Source: Clostridia bacterium (GTDB lineage Bacteria; Bacillota; Clostridia; Christensenellales; CAG-1252). From it: a DNA stretch of 12,932 bases. Positions 1-6,791 of this stretch are shown here, piece by piece. The stretch covers positions 1-12,932 of the forward strand of contig JAFTBD010000152.1 of assembly GCA_017455385.1 (NCBI GenBank), read 5' to 3'. The translations under genes and the position numbers were made by a program. Under the pieces are notes generated by a model. It saw only the letters and a program-made list of their open reading frames with translations. It made no database searches and was not told where the DNA came from. Position 1 is the stretch's first letter. Each line of letters opens with the position of its first letter.

Positions 1-2
1 AG

Positions 3-59
3 GGTCGCGTGGACGAACACTTCCCGTCGGAAAGGCGAGAGAGGATCCGCGAACAATGA
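3..59 (+). CDS. C-terminal end of a gene entering from the left (partial)
   Basis: This frame is open from the left edge and ends in TGA at 57-59. It encodes only 18 residues, GRVDEHFPSERRERIREQ, a charged helix-like tail. The stop overlaps the ATG of the next small ORF in an ATGA arrangement, which is typical of translationally coupled genes and is the main reason for preferring this frame as the real upstream gene. Too little is visible to name a family. The other two frames are also open at the edge, so the call is tentative. Confidence 0.35.
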   Translation, partial: GRVDEHFPSERRERIREQ

Positions 60-196
60 AACCTTTCGAGAACATCGCTCGGAAAATGAAAGAGTTTTTC
101 GCCGCGCTGAAGAGCAAGTTCGATAAAGGCGGCTCCTACACCGGCACGCCGGACGACGGCAGCGAAGAGCCACAGCAGGACGTCGATGACCTGTAG
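56..196 (+). CDS. Small hydrophilic protein, 46 aa, unknown function
   Basis: ATG at 56 follows an AGAGAGGA ribosome-binding-like stretch (38-45, 10 bases upstream) and overlaps the stop of the preceding frame as ATGA. The protein has an amphipathic basic N-terminal half (KPFENIARKMKEFFAALKSKF) followed by a Gly/Ser/Thr stretch and a very acidic tail ending in DVDDL. It has no cysteines or membrane segment. The charge split suggests either a small helical accessory protein translated with its upstream neighbour or the C-terminal tail of a longer protein, because the frame has no stop before the window edge. A structured non-coding segment and a terminator follow. I do not recognise a family. 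Confidence 0.4.
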   Translation: MKPFENIARKMKEFFAALKSKFDKGGSYTGTPDDGSEEPQQDVDDL

Positions 197-264
197 CGTG
201 TCAATAGACACGCGGTGAACGAAGCGAAGGACTTCACTTTCGGCAGAAACCGAAACCTTCACCG
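196..264 (+). other. Structured 3' region: hairpin plus possible three-way junction
   Basis: A 7-bp hairpin GCGTGTC/GACACGC (196-213, loop AATA) begins at the last base of the stop codon. It is followed by an outer stem CGGTGAA (213-219)/TTCACCG (258-264), which shares one base with the first hairpin. The outer stem encloses two smaller hairpins: GAAG/CTTC (221-224 with 232-235) and TTTCGG/CCGAAA (238-243 with 250-255). Together these give a compact branched fold just upstream of the terminator at 268-298. It may be a structured 3' untranslated region or a processed small RNA. The pairing is seen in the sequence; the function is unknown. Confidence 0.35.
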
Positions 265-267
265 AAT

Positions 268-298
268 AAAAAGCGCGGTCTTCAAAACCGCGCTTTTT
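268..298. terminator. Bidirectional rho-independent terminator
   Basis: Twelve-base arms AAAAAGCGCGGT (268-279) and ACCGCGCTTTTT (287-298) surround a 7-base loop. The GC-rich core is flanked by A and T runs on the two sides, so it can terminate transcription from both directions. It separates the + unit ending at 196 from the convergent - gene, whose TAA stop (297-299) overlaps the hairpin. Confidence 0.85.
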
Positions 299-3200
299 AT
301 TCATCGTCAAACAGATGATCGTAAGCGAATAGGTTCGGGGCGTGGAGAGGCGTCATCGTCTCGAAGAACTTACCGAAGGTCTCCACGATGAGATCGAATT
401 TCGCTCGGAGAGCGGTGCCTTCTTCGAGGAAGGCGGGAAGCACCGTGAATTCGGAGATCATGGAGAGGGTCTCGGCGGTGTCCTCGCGCACGTTCGTGCG
501 GGAATAGGAGCTGAGGAAACAGCAATTCGCCGCCTCGTTCCCCTCTTCGTTGTCCACGCCGTACACGCGTTCGTTTGTCTTCTTGCCGTAATCCAGCCCA
601 TAATTATTCTTCTCGAGCGCCGTCTCGTAGGAGGTCGTGCGCGCTGCGGATATGGCTTTCATATTATAGTGGCAGACGTGGGTGAATTCGTGGAGCATGA
701 TATTATAATACCAGCCGTATATCACGCCGCGGACCTCGACGTCGAAGGTGGCGAACCACACGTTATTCGAGCTGTCCGTGAGCCCGAGGACGTTGCCGCT
801 GTTGATGGACTCCACCAAATAGATATTCACTTTCTTGTCGCTGACGTACTCGAATTCCCGCCAGCAATTCTTCGGCATCATCGAGAGGGTGTAAAGGAGC
901 ATCTGCATTTGTTGCATGGATAGGGCGGCGTCGCGTTGCAACGTCATCTTGTAGTCTTTGTACTTGTGATAGTCGTTGTACGCCAAGCTCGAGCCGTATT
1001 TGAGTTCCACGCCGTAGAACGCCGCGATCTTCCCTGAGAGGATCGCGAGGCTGTCCGCAGCCTGCTCGCGGGTGCTCTTCGCCGTGCCTCGGGAGTCGTC
1101 GTACCGCTCCGCCGCGCCGACGATAAGGGAGGCATACACCGCGGGGTAACACACGCCGTTCCTGCCGTTTGTGCCCGCCTTGCCCGTCTCCGCCGTGACG
1201 GAATAGCCGTCGAGCGCCGACACACTGCCTGCCGCGCCGCCCGCGGCGCCCAAGCCCGCATTGCCCGCGATGGCGCGCACGTATCCCGACTCGAAAGTCA
1301 CCTTCTCCGCGCGGATCGCCACGCCGCTGTCGCCGCCGTTGCCGCCGTCACCGCCGCTACCCGATATGTAGACGTATACGTCGGTGATATATTTGGCGTC
1401 CGCGCCGCGTCCGCCCGCCGTGCCGTCCGTGCCGTCTCCCGCCGTGAGTTCGAGGGAGCCGCTACCCTTGAAGACAAGCTCGCAGCCGCTCACCGCGGTG
1501 CCGCCGTTCGCGCCGTTATAGCCCATTTTACCATTACGCCACACGAGCTCACGATTGGAAGGAGTCTTCTTATTGTCCCAGTCGCCGTCCACCGTCTCGC
1601 CGCTATTGTCGACGAAGCGCGGGGTGTCCGCCGTGATCATATTCTGTCCGTCGAGGACGATGGTCGTCACGCCCGACGAGCCGAATTCCATCACCGTTCC
1701 CCCCAGTCCGTAATCCGCGATGGTGGCGAAATGCGAGAGAGTTACCGTGCGCGGCGTGTCCGCATTTCGGAAATAGAAATACAGCCCTTTATACGCCGTC
1801 TCCTCCGTGCCGTCGTAGTGACCTTCGAGAATGATGTCCGTCACGTCGCGCGGAACGAGGATCGTGCGGTCCGCCGTGTGCGCCGTCGTCGGGAGAATGA
1901 ACCAGATCGGTCTCTCCGAATTGAATTTGACGTGATCCCACGAACTGCATACCACCCTTAGGTATCTGCCGCTCACCGAGAAAGAGAGCGTCTCGCTCCG
2001 AATGCCGTCCGACGTCCTCGCCTGCACGGAGACGATGCCTCTGTCCGCGCCTGCTTTCACCGTGAAAACGCCGCTTGAGGTCTCTTCCACGAGGTCGGCG
2101 CCCTCCAAAACGTCATAGTAGACGTCGCCCGCCCAGTCGGCGGGGAATACCTCCGCGGACACGGTCGCTTTCGCTCCGCTCGCGAGGTAAGAGCTCATCG
2201 TCGCCTGCGAGGTGATGGACACCCGTTCCGCGACGCGCGGCTCCACCGTGAAGGAGATGGTCGTCTGCACTTCCTCGGAATAACGGAGGATGAAGGTGAT
2301 CTCCGCGCCCTGCTCTGCGTCGCGGAGCACGGTGAAAGAGGTGCCACCCTGCCAGTCGACACAGCGGCTCCCCCTTGCGAGAGATACGGACACCATCGTC
2401 CGATCCGCCTTCGCGGGATAGAGTGTAAAATCGAATTCTTTGGTCTCCCCGGGCACCACTTTGCGCCCTTCGCTCTCCGCCGTGATGGTAGTGGCTGTGG
2501 GATGTCCGACGCGGATGGTCGCCCGCTCGACGAGGGTATTGCACACGGCTTTGAAGACGACGGTGTCCCCTATCCGCGCGGACTCGTCGACGTATAGTCT
2601 GCCGAGCTCGGCGTCGTAACGTGCGTATCCGCTCCCCGTTTCGAGAGAGACGTTCAAGGGATATTTGACGTAAGAAGGGGTGACTGCCGCCGTCAACGCG
2701 ATAGAGTCGCCGGGCAAACAGGCATCCGTCTCCCGTTCGATGATGATCCTTCTCGGTTGATAGGTCTTGACGGTGACGTACCGCTCTGCGCTGACCACTC
2801 CGCCGAAAGACGCAGTCACGGCGATAGTCTCGCCGTAATCGGCATCCTCTCCGATAATGAGGAGATCCCCGGAGACGGTGGCATTGCCGCGGGTGACCGC
2901 GTAGGTGACCGCCGCATCCTTATAGACGGAGGGGAGCACCTTGGCGCCGAGGGTGAGCGTGTCGCCCGCCTCGGCCTCTTCGTCACATACGACGGAGACT
3001 TTCGTCACGGGCGGCGCCGCAACGGCAAAAGTCTCGGAGGCGGATATCCCCTCGCCCGATACGGAAAGCGTGAACGTCGCGCCGATCTCCGCTTTCTTGG
3101 CGATGATGAGGACGCCGTCCACTACGCTCGCGATCTCCTGCCCGCTCGTAACGGTGACCGTCAAAGAAGAAAGGTCCGCCGTCCCGCCCGCGCTGTCCGT

Positions 3201-3356
3201 CACGGCGACGGAGATGGTAGAACCGGGGAATAGATCCCCCGTCACCGACACCTTATAGGTGAGAGTCGGCGTGGTCGCGCAGGAGAAAAGGAGCGCGAGC
3301 GTCGCGCACAGTATCAAGCAGATCAAAAGAAACGCTTTACCGTTGACTTTCCTCAT
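297..3356 (-). CDS. Ig-repeat lipoprotein with HEXXH metalloprotease-like C-terminus
   Basis: A 1019-residue surface protein. Residues 1-26 form a lipoprotein signal (MRKVNGKAF, a hydrophobic core, lipobox LFSC with C26 as the lipidated cysteine). Residues ~33-462 hold five Ig-like repeats of about 75-85 residues, each opening with a KVSV/RIII/TTIT/RVSI strand followed by a PG or SG turn, resembling bacterial Ig-like (Big) domains. Residues ~465-735 resemble carbohydrate-binding beta-rich segments (TTIVLDGQNMI, GSGSLELTAGDG) and contain Gly-rich GxxG stretches (~637-732). The C-terminal ~280 residues carry HEFTH at 889-893, the zinc/catalytic motif of zincin proteases, with NEEGNEAAN at 936-944 offering E938 or E941 as a gluzincin-type third ligand. 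It probably cleaves host or dietary glycoproteins at the cell surface (inference). Start: AAGG lies unusually close to the ATG and a TATCAT element lies 6 bases upstream, but the signal peptide fits this start well. Confidence 0.85.
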   Translation of the reverse strand: MRKVNGKAFLLICLILCATLALLFSCATTPTLTYKVSVTGDLFPGSTISVAVTDSAGGTADLSSLTVTVTSGQEIASVVDGVLIIAKKAEIGATFTLSVSGEGISASETFAVAAPPVTKVSVVCDEEAEAGDTLTLGAKVLPSVYKDAAVTYAVTRGNATVSGDLLIIGEDADYGETIAVTASFGGVVSAERYVTVKTYQPRRIIIERETDACLPGDSIALTAAVTPSYVKYPLNVSLETGSGYARYDAELGRLYVDESARIGDTVVFKAVCNTLVERATIRVGHPTATTITAESEGRKVVPGETKEFDFTLYPAKADRTMVSVSLARGSRCVDWQGGTSFTVLRDAEQGAEITFILRYSEEVQTTISFTVEPRVAERVSITSQATMSSYLASGAKATVSAEVFPADWAGDVYYDVLEGADLVEETSSGVFTVKAGADRGIVSVQARTSDGIRSETLSFSVSGRYLRVVCSSWDHVKFNSERPIWFILPTTAHTADRTILVPRDVTDIILEGHYDGTEETAYKGLYFYFRNADTPRTVTLSHFATIADYGLGGTVMEFGSSGVTTIVLDGQNMITADTPRFVDNSGETVDGDWDNKKTPSNRELVWRNGKMGYNGANGGTAVSGCELVFKGSGSLELTAGDGTDGTAGGRGADAKYITDVYVYISGSGGDGGNGGDSGVAIRAEKVTFESGYVRAIAGNAGLGAAGGAAGSVSALDGYSVTAETGKAGTNGRNGVCYPAVYASLIVGAAERYDDSRGTAKSTREQAADSLAILSGKIAAFYGVELKYGSSLAYNDYHKYKDYKMTLQRDAALSMQQMQMLLYTLSMMPKNCWREFEYVSDKKVNIYLVESINSGNVLGLTDSSNNVWFATFDVEVRGVIYGWYYNIMLHEFTHVCHYNMKAISAARTTSYETALEKNNYGLDYGKKTNERVYGVDNEEGNEAANCCFLSSYSRTNVREDTAETLSMISEFTVLPAFLEEGTALRAKFDLIVETFGKFFETMTPLHAPNLFAYDHLFDDE

Positions 3357-3362
3357 ACCTTG

Positions 3363-3406
3363 ATGATACCACTTTCCGCACTTATTACGCGAGAGTCGGA
3401 AGGTGG
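3363..3406 (-). promoter_or_regulatory. -10-like element and inverted repeat upstream of the lipoprotein gene
   Basis: On the - strand GTGGTATCAT (3363-3372) ends 6 bases before the ATG at 3356. The same ten bases occur at the -10 of the PARG gene (12144-12153). An imperfect inverted repeat CCACTTTCCG (3369-3378)/CGGAAGGTGG (3397-3406) overlaps it. No good -35 is visible. It could be a promoter giving an almost leaderless mRNA, an operator, or a weak terminator of the rubredoxin operon, since it lacks a U-tract. Confidence 0.35.
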
Positions 3407-3419
3407 AAATATTATCCTT

Positions 3420-3575
3420 TTACGCTTCTTGGAATTCGTCCTTCCCCGCGCCGCAGAGCGGGCAGGTGAAATCCTCGGGAAGATCCTCGAATTTGGTGCC
3501 GGGCGCGATGCCGTTATCCGGATCGCCGATCGCCTCGTCGTATTCCCAACCGCAAAGTTCGCAAACGTATTTCAT
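3420..3575 (-). CDS. Rubredoxin
   Basis: A 51-residue one-iron electron carrier of the cytoplasm. Both knuckles of the Fe(SCys)4 site are present: CELCGW at residues 5-10 and CPLCG at 38-42. The conserved aromatic and acidic residues of the family (YDEAIGDPDNGIAPGTKFEDLP) lie between them, and the length is that of classical rubredoxins. ATG at 3575 follows a strong AGGAGG a few bases upstream. It is the last gene of the flavodiiron operon, 42 bases after the 102-residue protein. In anaerobes rubredoxin passes electrons to flavodiiron proteins and rubrerythrins that reduce O2, NO or peroxide. Here it probably supplies or supplements the rubredoxin domain fused to the flavodiiron protein (inference). 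Confidence 0.95.
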   Translation of the reverse strand: MKYVCELCGWEYDEAIGDPDNGIAPGTKFEDLPEDFTCPLCGAGKDEFQEA

Positions 3576-3617
3576 AGTCGTTCCTCCTGTTTTTTCGGAT
3601 ATCGTTGTCGTATCCGT

Positions 3618-3926
3618 TTATTCGTCTGTCTCCACCAGTTGTACCGTATAGCAAATGGACACTTCCTCCCAATCGGAGGGGCCTTCGACTTCCTCGTAGC
3701 TCCAGATGCCCTTGTACGTATCTCCCGGGAAAAGAATGAATTCCTCTTCCTCGTACTTGAAATCGTACCCGCTGGAACCTTCGGCAAGAAACTTGGCGCC
3801 TCGCCTGCCCTTGTCGTCCGTCACGTACTCTATGAATCGGAAATAATACCCATCCGTAAGGTCGAGAAGCGGCTCTTCGCCCGTAAGCGGCTTATTGACG
3901 CTAAAGCGAATCTTCAATGCTTTCAT
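3618..3926 (-). CDS. Unknown 102-aa protein within the flavodiiron-rubredoxin operon
   Basis: ATG at 3926 begins 7 bases after the stop of the flavodiiron gene and is preceded by an AGGA-type site, so it is almost certainly co-transcribed. The protein starts MKALKIRFSVNKPLTG. It is acidic, rich in aromatic residues, predicted to be mostly beta strand, and has a single cysteine (EVSICYTV), so it is not itself an iron-sulfur or rubredoxin-type carrier. It has no signal peptide or membrane segment. I do not recognise the family. Its position between a flavodiiron-rubredoxin fusion and a free rubredoxin suggests an accessory role in oxygen or NO stress, such as a partner or maturation protein, but that rests on context alone. 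Confidence 0.85.
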   Translation of the reverse strand: MKALKIRFSVNKPLTGEEPLLDLTDGYYFRFIEYVTDDKGRRGAKFLAEGSSGYDFKYEEEEFILFPGDTYKGIWSYEEVEGPSDWEEVSICYTVQLVETDE

Positions 3927-3933
3927 ACGGATC

Positions 3934-5724
3934 CTATTTGATGGGCTCAAAGTCCGCCGCCCCGTGCTTGCAGAGCGGGCAAACGTAGTCGTCGGGAAGC
4001 GTCTCGCCCTCATAGACGTAGCCGCAGATCTTGCAGACGAAGCCCTTCTTGCCCTCGGTCTGCGGACGCGGCTTGACGTTCTTCTGATAATACGTATAGG
4101 TCATGGTCTCGAGGTCGGAGATGACCCTCGCCTCGGTGACCGAGCAGATGAACATCCCGTGCGTGCCGAGATCGACGTATTGTTCCACTTGGAGAGACAT
4201 AAAGCTATTGATATATTTGGGCAGGAAAACGAGCCCGTTGTCGCTGTGATATTTCTCCCAGCCCTCGAACTTATCCACCGTCCTACCGCTGCGGAAGCCG
4301 AAACACTCGAAGACGGAGAAGGGGGCGTCGATGGACAGACAATTGAGGTTCATCTTGCCCGTCTGTTTGATGACGTGGTGGGAATAATTCTGCTTGTTGA
4401 TGGTGACCGCGATGCGGTTCGGCGTGCTGGTGACCTGCGAAACGGTATTCACGATGAGCCCGTTATCCTTCTTGCCGTCATTGGACGTGACGACGTAGAG
4501 CCCGTAGCCGATATTGAAAAGAGCCTTGAGGTCATTCTTATTCGCCGTGGCGTCCTGCCGCGCGAGGTATTCTTGGCACAGCTCGTCCGACACCTTCTCG
4601 ATCTGCTCCTTGGTGAGGTCGTTCATCGCAGAGGTCAGGCGAATGACCGGCTCGATGAAGGTGATATTCTTGCTGCCCTCGAACATCCCTTTCATCACCT
4701 TGGCGGCGAGAGGCGCCCAACTGCCGTTCTCGATGAGGGCGATGGTGCGGTCACGGTAGCCGCGCTCGGTGAGGTGCTCGATGAAAGTGCGCATAAAGGG
4801 GAAAATGTCCGCATTGTAGGTGGTGGTCGCGAGGACGAGCTTGCCGTAACGGAAGGCGTCTTCCACCGCCTCCACCATATCTTCCCGCGCAAGATCGCAG
4901 ACGGACACTTTCGGGCAGCCTTTCGCTTTCAGCTTCTCGGCGAGGAGCTGTACCGCCGCCTTGGTGTGACCGTACACGGAAGTATACGCGATGAAGATGC
5001 CCTCCGACTCCACGCCGTAGGACGACCAAGTGTTATAGAGTCCGAGATAATAGCCGAGGTTCTCCGTGAGGATGGGGCCGTGGAGCGGACAAATCTTTTG
5101 AATATCCAGCGCGGCGGCTTTCTTGAGAAGCGCCTGCACCTGCGCGCCGTACTTGCCGACGATGCCGAAATAGTAGCGGCGAGCCTCGCACGCCCAGTCT
5201 TCCTCGACGTCGAGGGCGCCGAACTTACCGAAGCCGTCCGCGGAGAAGAGCACCTTATCGAATGCGTCGTAGGTGACGATGACCTCGGGCCAATGCACCA
5301 TCGGCGCGGTAACAAAGTGAAGAACGTGCCTTCCGAGCGGCAGGGTGTCCCCCTCGCCCACCACGATGCGCCTGTCCTCGTACTCCTTGCCGAAGAAATT
5401 CTTCATCATCGCGAAAGCCTTCTGCGAAGAGACGATCGTCGCATTCGGGTACGCCTTCATAAAGACGTCGATATTCGCCGAATGGTCGGGCTCCATATGT
5501 TGCACGACGAGGTAATCGGGTGCTTTCCCGTTCGTCGCCGCGGCGATATTATCCAGCCACTCGTGACCGAAGCGAGCGTCCACGGTGTCCATGACCGCTA
5601 TCTTGTAGTCCGCTACCACGTACGAATTATACGCCATGCCGTTCGGCACGTCGTACTGCCCCTCGAAAAGGTCTATCTCGTGGTCGTTGACGCCTATGTA
5701 TTTGATGTCCGAAGTGATATTCAT
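3934..5724 (-). CDS. fprA: Flavodiiron protein fused to flavin reductase and rubredoxin domains
   Basis: A 596-residue cytoplasmic enzyme that reduces O2 to water and/or NO to N2O. Domains in order: a metallo-beta-lactamase-like diiron domain (~1-238) with the full ligand set H76, E78, D80, H81, H144, D163 and H215; a flavodoxin domain (~242-395) with the FMN phosphate loop YTSVYGHT; a flavin-reductase-like FMN-binding domain (~398-548); and a C-terminal rubredoxin (561-596) with C564-x2-C567-GY and C582-PL-C585. This long form adds its own electron-entry modules to the ~400-residue core, so electrons could flow from NAD(P)H through flavin or rubredoxin to the diiron site in one chain (inference). 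AAGGAG lies just upstream of the ATG. First gene of an operon with the 102-residue protein and rubredoxin. A PerR-like box overlaps its promoter. Confidence 0.95.
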   Translation of the reverse strand: MNITSDIKYIGVNDHEIDLFEGQYDVPNGMAYNSYVVADYKIAVMDTVDARFGHEWLDNIAAATNGKAPDYLVVQHMEPDHSANIDVFMKAYPNATIVSSQKAFAMMKNFFGKEYEDRRIVVGEGDTLPLGRHVLHFVTAPMVHWPEVIVTYDAFDKVLFSADGFGKFGALDVEEDWACEARRYYFGIVGKYGAQVQALLKKAAALDIQKICPLHGPILTENLGYYLGLYNTWSSYGVESEGIFIAYTSVYGHTKAAVQLLAEKLKAKGCPKVSVCDLAREDMVEAVEDAFRYGKLVLATTTYNADIFPFMRTFIEHLTERGYRDRTIALIENGSWAPLAAKVMKGMFEGSKNITFIEPVIRLTSAMNDLTKEQIEKVSDELCQEYLARQDATANKNDLKALFNIGYGLYVVTSNDGKKDNGLIVNTVSQVTSTPNRIAVTINKQNYSHHVIKQTGKMNLNCLSIDAPFSVFECFGFRSGRTVDKFEGWEKYHSDNGLVFLPKYINSFMSLQVEQYVDLGTHGMFICSVTEARVISDLETMTYTYYQKNVKPRPQTEGKKGFVCKICGYVYEGETLPDDYVCPLCKHGAADFEPIK

Positions 5725-5749
5725 AATAGCTCCTTGATCGCTTTTTTAC

Positions 5750-5763
5750 CGCGGAGACCCGCG
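5750..5763 (-). other. 5'-terminal mRNA hairpin of the flavodiiron operon
   Basis: Stem CGCGG/CCGCG with a 4-base loop lies directly downstream of the predicted transcription start, ahead of an A-rich stretch and the ribosome binding site. Hairpins at the extreme 5' end often protect an mRNA from decay; that role is inferred. Confidence 0.4.
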
Positions 5764-5806
5764 ATTTATTCATTATAACATAAAGAGACGACTCTTTTCA
5801 AGAGTC
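5764..5806 (-). promoter_or_regulatory. Flavodiiron operon promoter with PerR-like box and palindromic operator
   Basis: On the - strand the -35 is TTGAAA (5796-5801) and the -10 is TATAAT (5772-5777), with an 18-bp spacer. The -10 sits inside TTATAATGAATAAAT (5764-5778), which matches 11 of the 14 specified bases of the Bacillus PerR box TTATAATnATTATAA. A perfect inverted repeat GACTCTT-TTC-AAGAGTC (5790-5806) covers the -35. PerR control of flavodiiron, rubredoxin and rubrerythrin genes is established in Clostridium; its use here is inferred. The second repeat could bind a different regulator. Confidence 0.6.
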
Positions 5807-6111
5807 CCTCTCTCGGTTTTTTTGCCTTTTTACAATGCGAAAAACGGTAAAAAAGGCAGAGCCTACGCGAAGTTGCGCTTGTGGCGCACTTGCGCTCAAC
5901 CTGCGACAAAAAAGAAAGGGTCGCAAAATAGATCTTGCGACTTTCCTTTTTCTGAAATACAGATATGAGCGTTCCATGCACGGGGCTTATTAGCCATCTC
6001 GTGCCGACGGAGAAACGGGTAGAGACGAGCGCTCTCCGAGGAGGCGGGGCTGAGCGTACTATGCGTACGTGATGCCCGACGACACAGGAAGTTAGTGAAG
6101 TATATGCCCTT
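5807..6111. other. Non-coding stretch with repeat-like DNA, no gene seen
   Basis: No ORF here has a convincing start or family. The stretch holds an imperfect AT-rich inverted repeat TGCCTTTTTAC/GTAAAAAAGGCA (about 5822-5857), a segment rich in GCGC/TTGCGC words (about 5870-5910), the terminator at 5908-5945, and a GC-rich part (about 5960-6110) with the near-palindrome GTACTATGCGTAC. The word TGCGCTCAAC also occurs in the gene-free DNA near 12670, suggesting a dispersed repeat family. Confidence 0.45.
5908..5945 (-). terminator. Terminator after the iron-sulfur flavoprotein gene
   Basis: Reading the - strand, GAAAGTCGCAA pairs with TTGCGACCCTTTC (7-bp core GTCGCAA/TTGCGAC, a 2-base bulge, then 4 bp) around an 8-base loop and is followed by six T. 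It ends the 7346-6112 transcription unit, about 170 bases past its last stop codon. Confidence 0.65.
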
Positions 6112-6741
6112 TTATACGTCGGCACGCTTAATAAAGTTGGTGCGTTCGACCGGCTCCTGCTCCGGCAGTCCGTACGCTTCCCGCCCAAGCGCGATAGACT
6201 TCATCAGGAACAGCATATTCCGCGCCACAAAGCGCGCATTCTGCAATCCCTCTGCGTCCCCTTCGATCTCCCCGGGGGCGCGGCCGAAACCGTTATTCCA
6301 ATACCTGCCGCTGACGACGGGCATTTGGTTGATGGTGAAATACTTATTCAGCACGTCGAAGGAAGTGTCCGTCCCCGCCCTTCTCGCCACGGCGAAAGCG
6401 GCGCCGACCTTCATCCTGAGGTCGCAATTCGCGCTCATAAAGAGCCTGTCCAATAGGCTGATGAGGCTGCCGTTCGGCGAGGAATAATAGACGGGACTGC
6501 CGATGATGACGCCGTCCGCCGCCGCGAGCTCTGCGGCGAGCATCGGGACGTCGTCCCCGAGGACGCATTTCCCCGCCCGCGCGCAACCGCCGCACGCCAT
6601 GCAACCGCGAATGACCTTCGCACCGACGTCGTAACGGAATATTTCCACGCCTTCCGCTTCGAGCACCTTCGTCGCCTCATTCAAGAGGCGCGCCGTATTC
6701 CCGTCTTTTCTCGGGCTGCCGTTGATGATGAGCACTCTCAT
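6112..6741 (-). CDS. Iron-sulfur flavoprotein / NADPH-dependent FMN reductase family
   Basis: A 209-residue flavodoxin-fold redox protein. The FMN phosphate loop is GSPRKDGNT (8-16) and the flavin-contact loop is SPVYYSSPNGS in the middle of the protein. A compact cluster C47-x2-C50-x2-C53-x5-C59 matches the 4Fe-4S motif of archaeal and clostridial iron-sulfur flavoproteins (Isf), which separates it from plain FMN reductases. Isf proteins are linked to O2/peroxide reduction and electron transfer from ferredoxin, so it fits the anaerobic stress genes next door. The start at 6741 is chosen because AGGAG (6749-6753) sits 7 bases upstream; an ATG 21 bases earlier would lie ahead of that site. It follows the SGNH hydrolase gene by 50 bases, probably in one transcript. 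Confidence 0.92.
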   Translation of the reverse strand: MRVLIINGSPRKDGNTARLLNEATKVLEAEGVEIFRYDVGAKVIRGCMACGGCARAGKCVLGDDVPMLAAELAAADGVIIGSPVYYSSPNGSLISLLDRLFMSANCDLRMKVGAAFAVARRAGTDTSFDVLNKYFTINQMPVVSGRYWNNGFGRAPGEIEGDAEGLQNARFVARNMLFLMKSIALGREAYGLPEQEPVERTNFIKRADV

Positions 6742-6753
6742 AACTATCTCCTT

Positions 6754-6770
6754 TCGGCGCATAGCGCCGA
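6754..6770 (-). other. Perfect hairpin immediately upstream of a ribosome binding site
   Basis: TCGGCGC-ATA-GCGCCGA forms a 7-bp GC-rich stem that directly abuts the AGGAG of the iron-sulfur flavoprotein gene within the 50-base gap between two co-directional genes. It could set relative expression by mRNA processing, stability or limited access to the ribosome site. There is no U-tract, so it is not a terminator. Confidence 0.5.
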
Positions 6771-6791
6771 TCCCTATTGAATTCTTCCGGT

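Noticed and set aside
342..923. Long + strand open frame opposite the lipoprotein gene
   Set aside because: It is antisense to the metalloprotease-like domain, has no family resemblance, and its openness follows from the GC-rich codon use of the real gene.
1225..1445. CRISPR-like or tandem DNA repeats in the GCCGCC-rich stretch
   Set aside because: These are codons for the Gly-rich segment of the lipoprotein; there is no regular repeat-spacer spacing.
3895..5778. A 627-codon + strand open frame opposite the flavodiiron gene
   Set aside because: It mirrors the strongly supported flavodiiron frame and has a composition typical of antisense frames (rich in R, H, L, V and D). No ribosome site or domain is visible.
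5766..6188. 140-codon - strand frame between the flavodiiron and iron-sulfur flavoprotein genes
   Set aside because: It starts inside the neighbouring gene, crosses a terminator and the promoter, and its Arg/Ser-rich product resembles no family.
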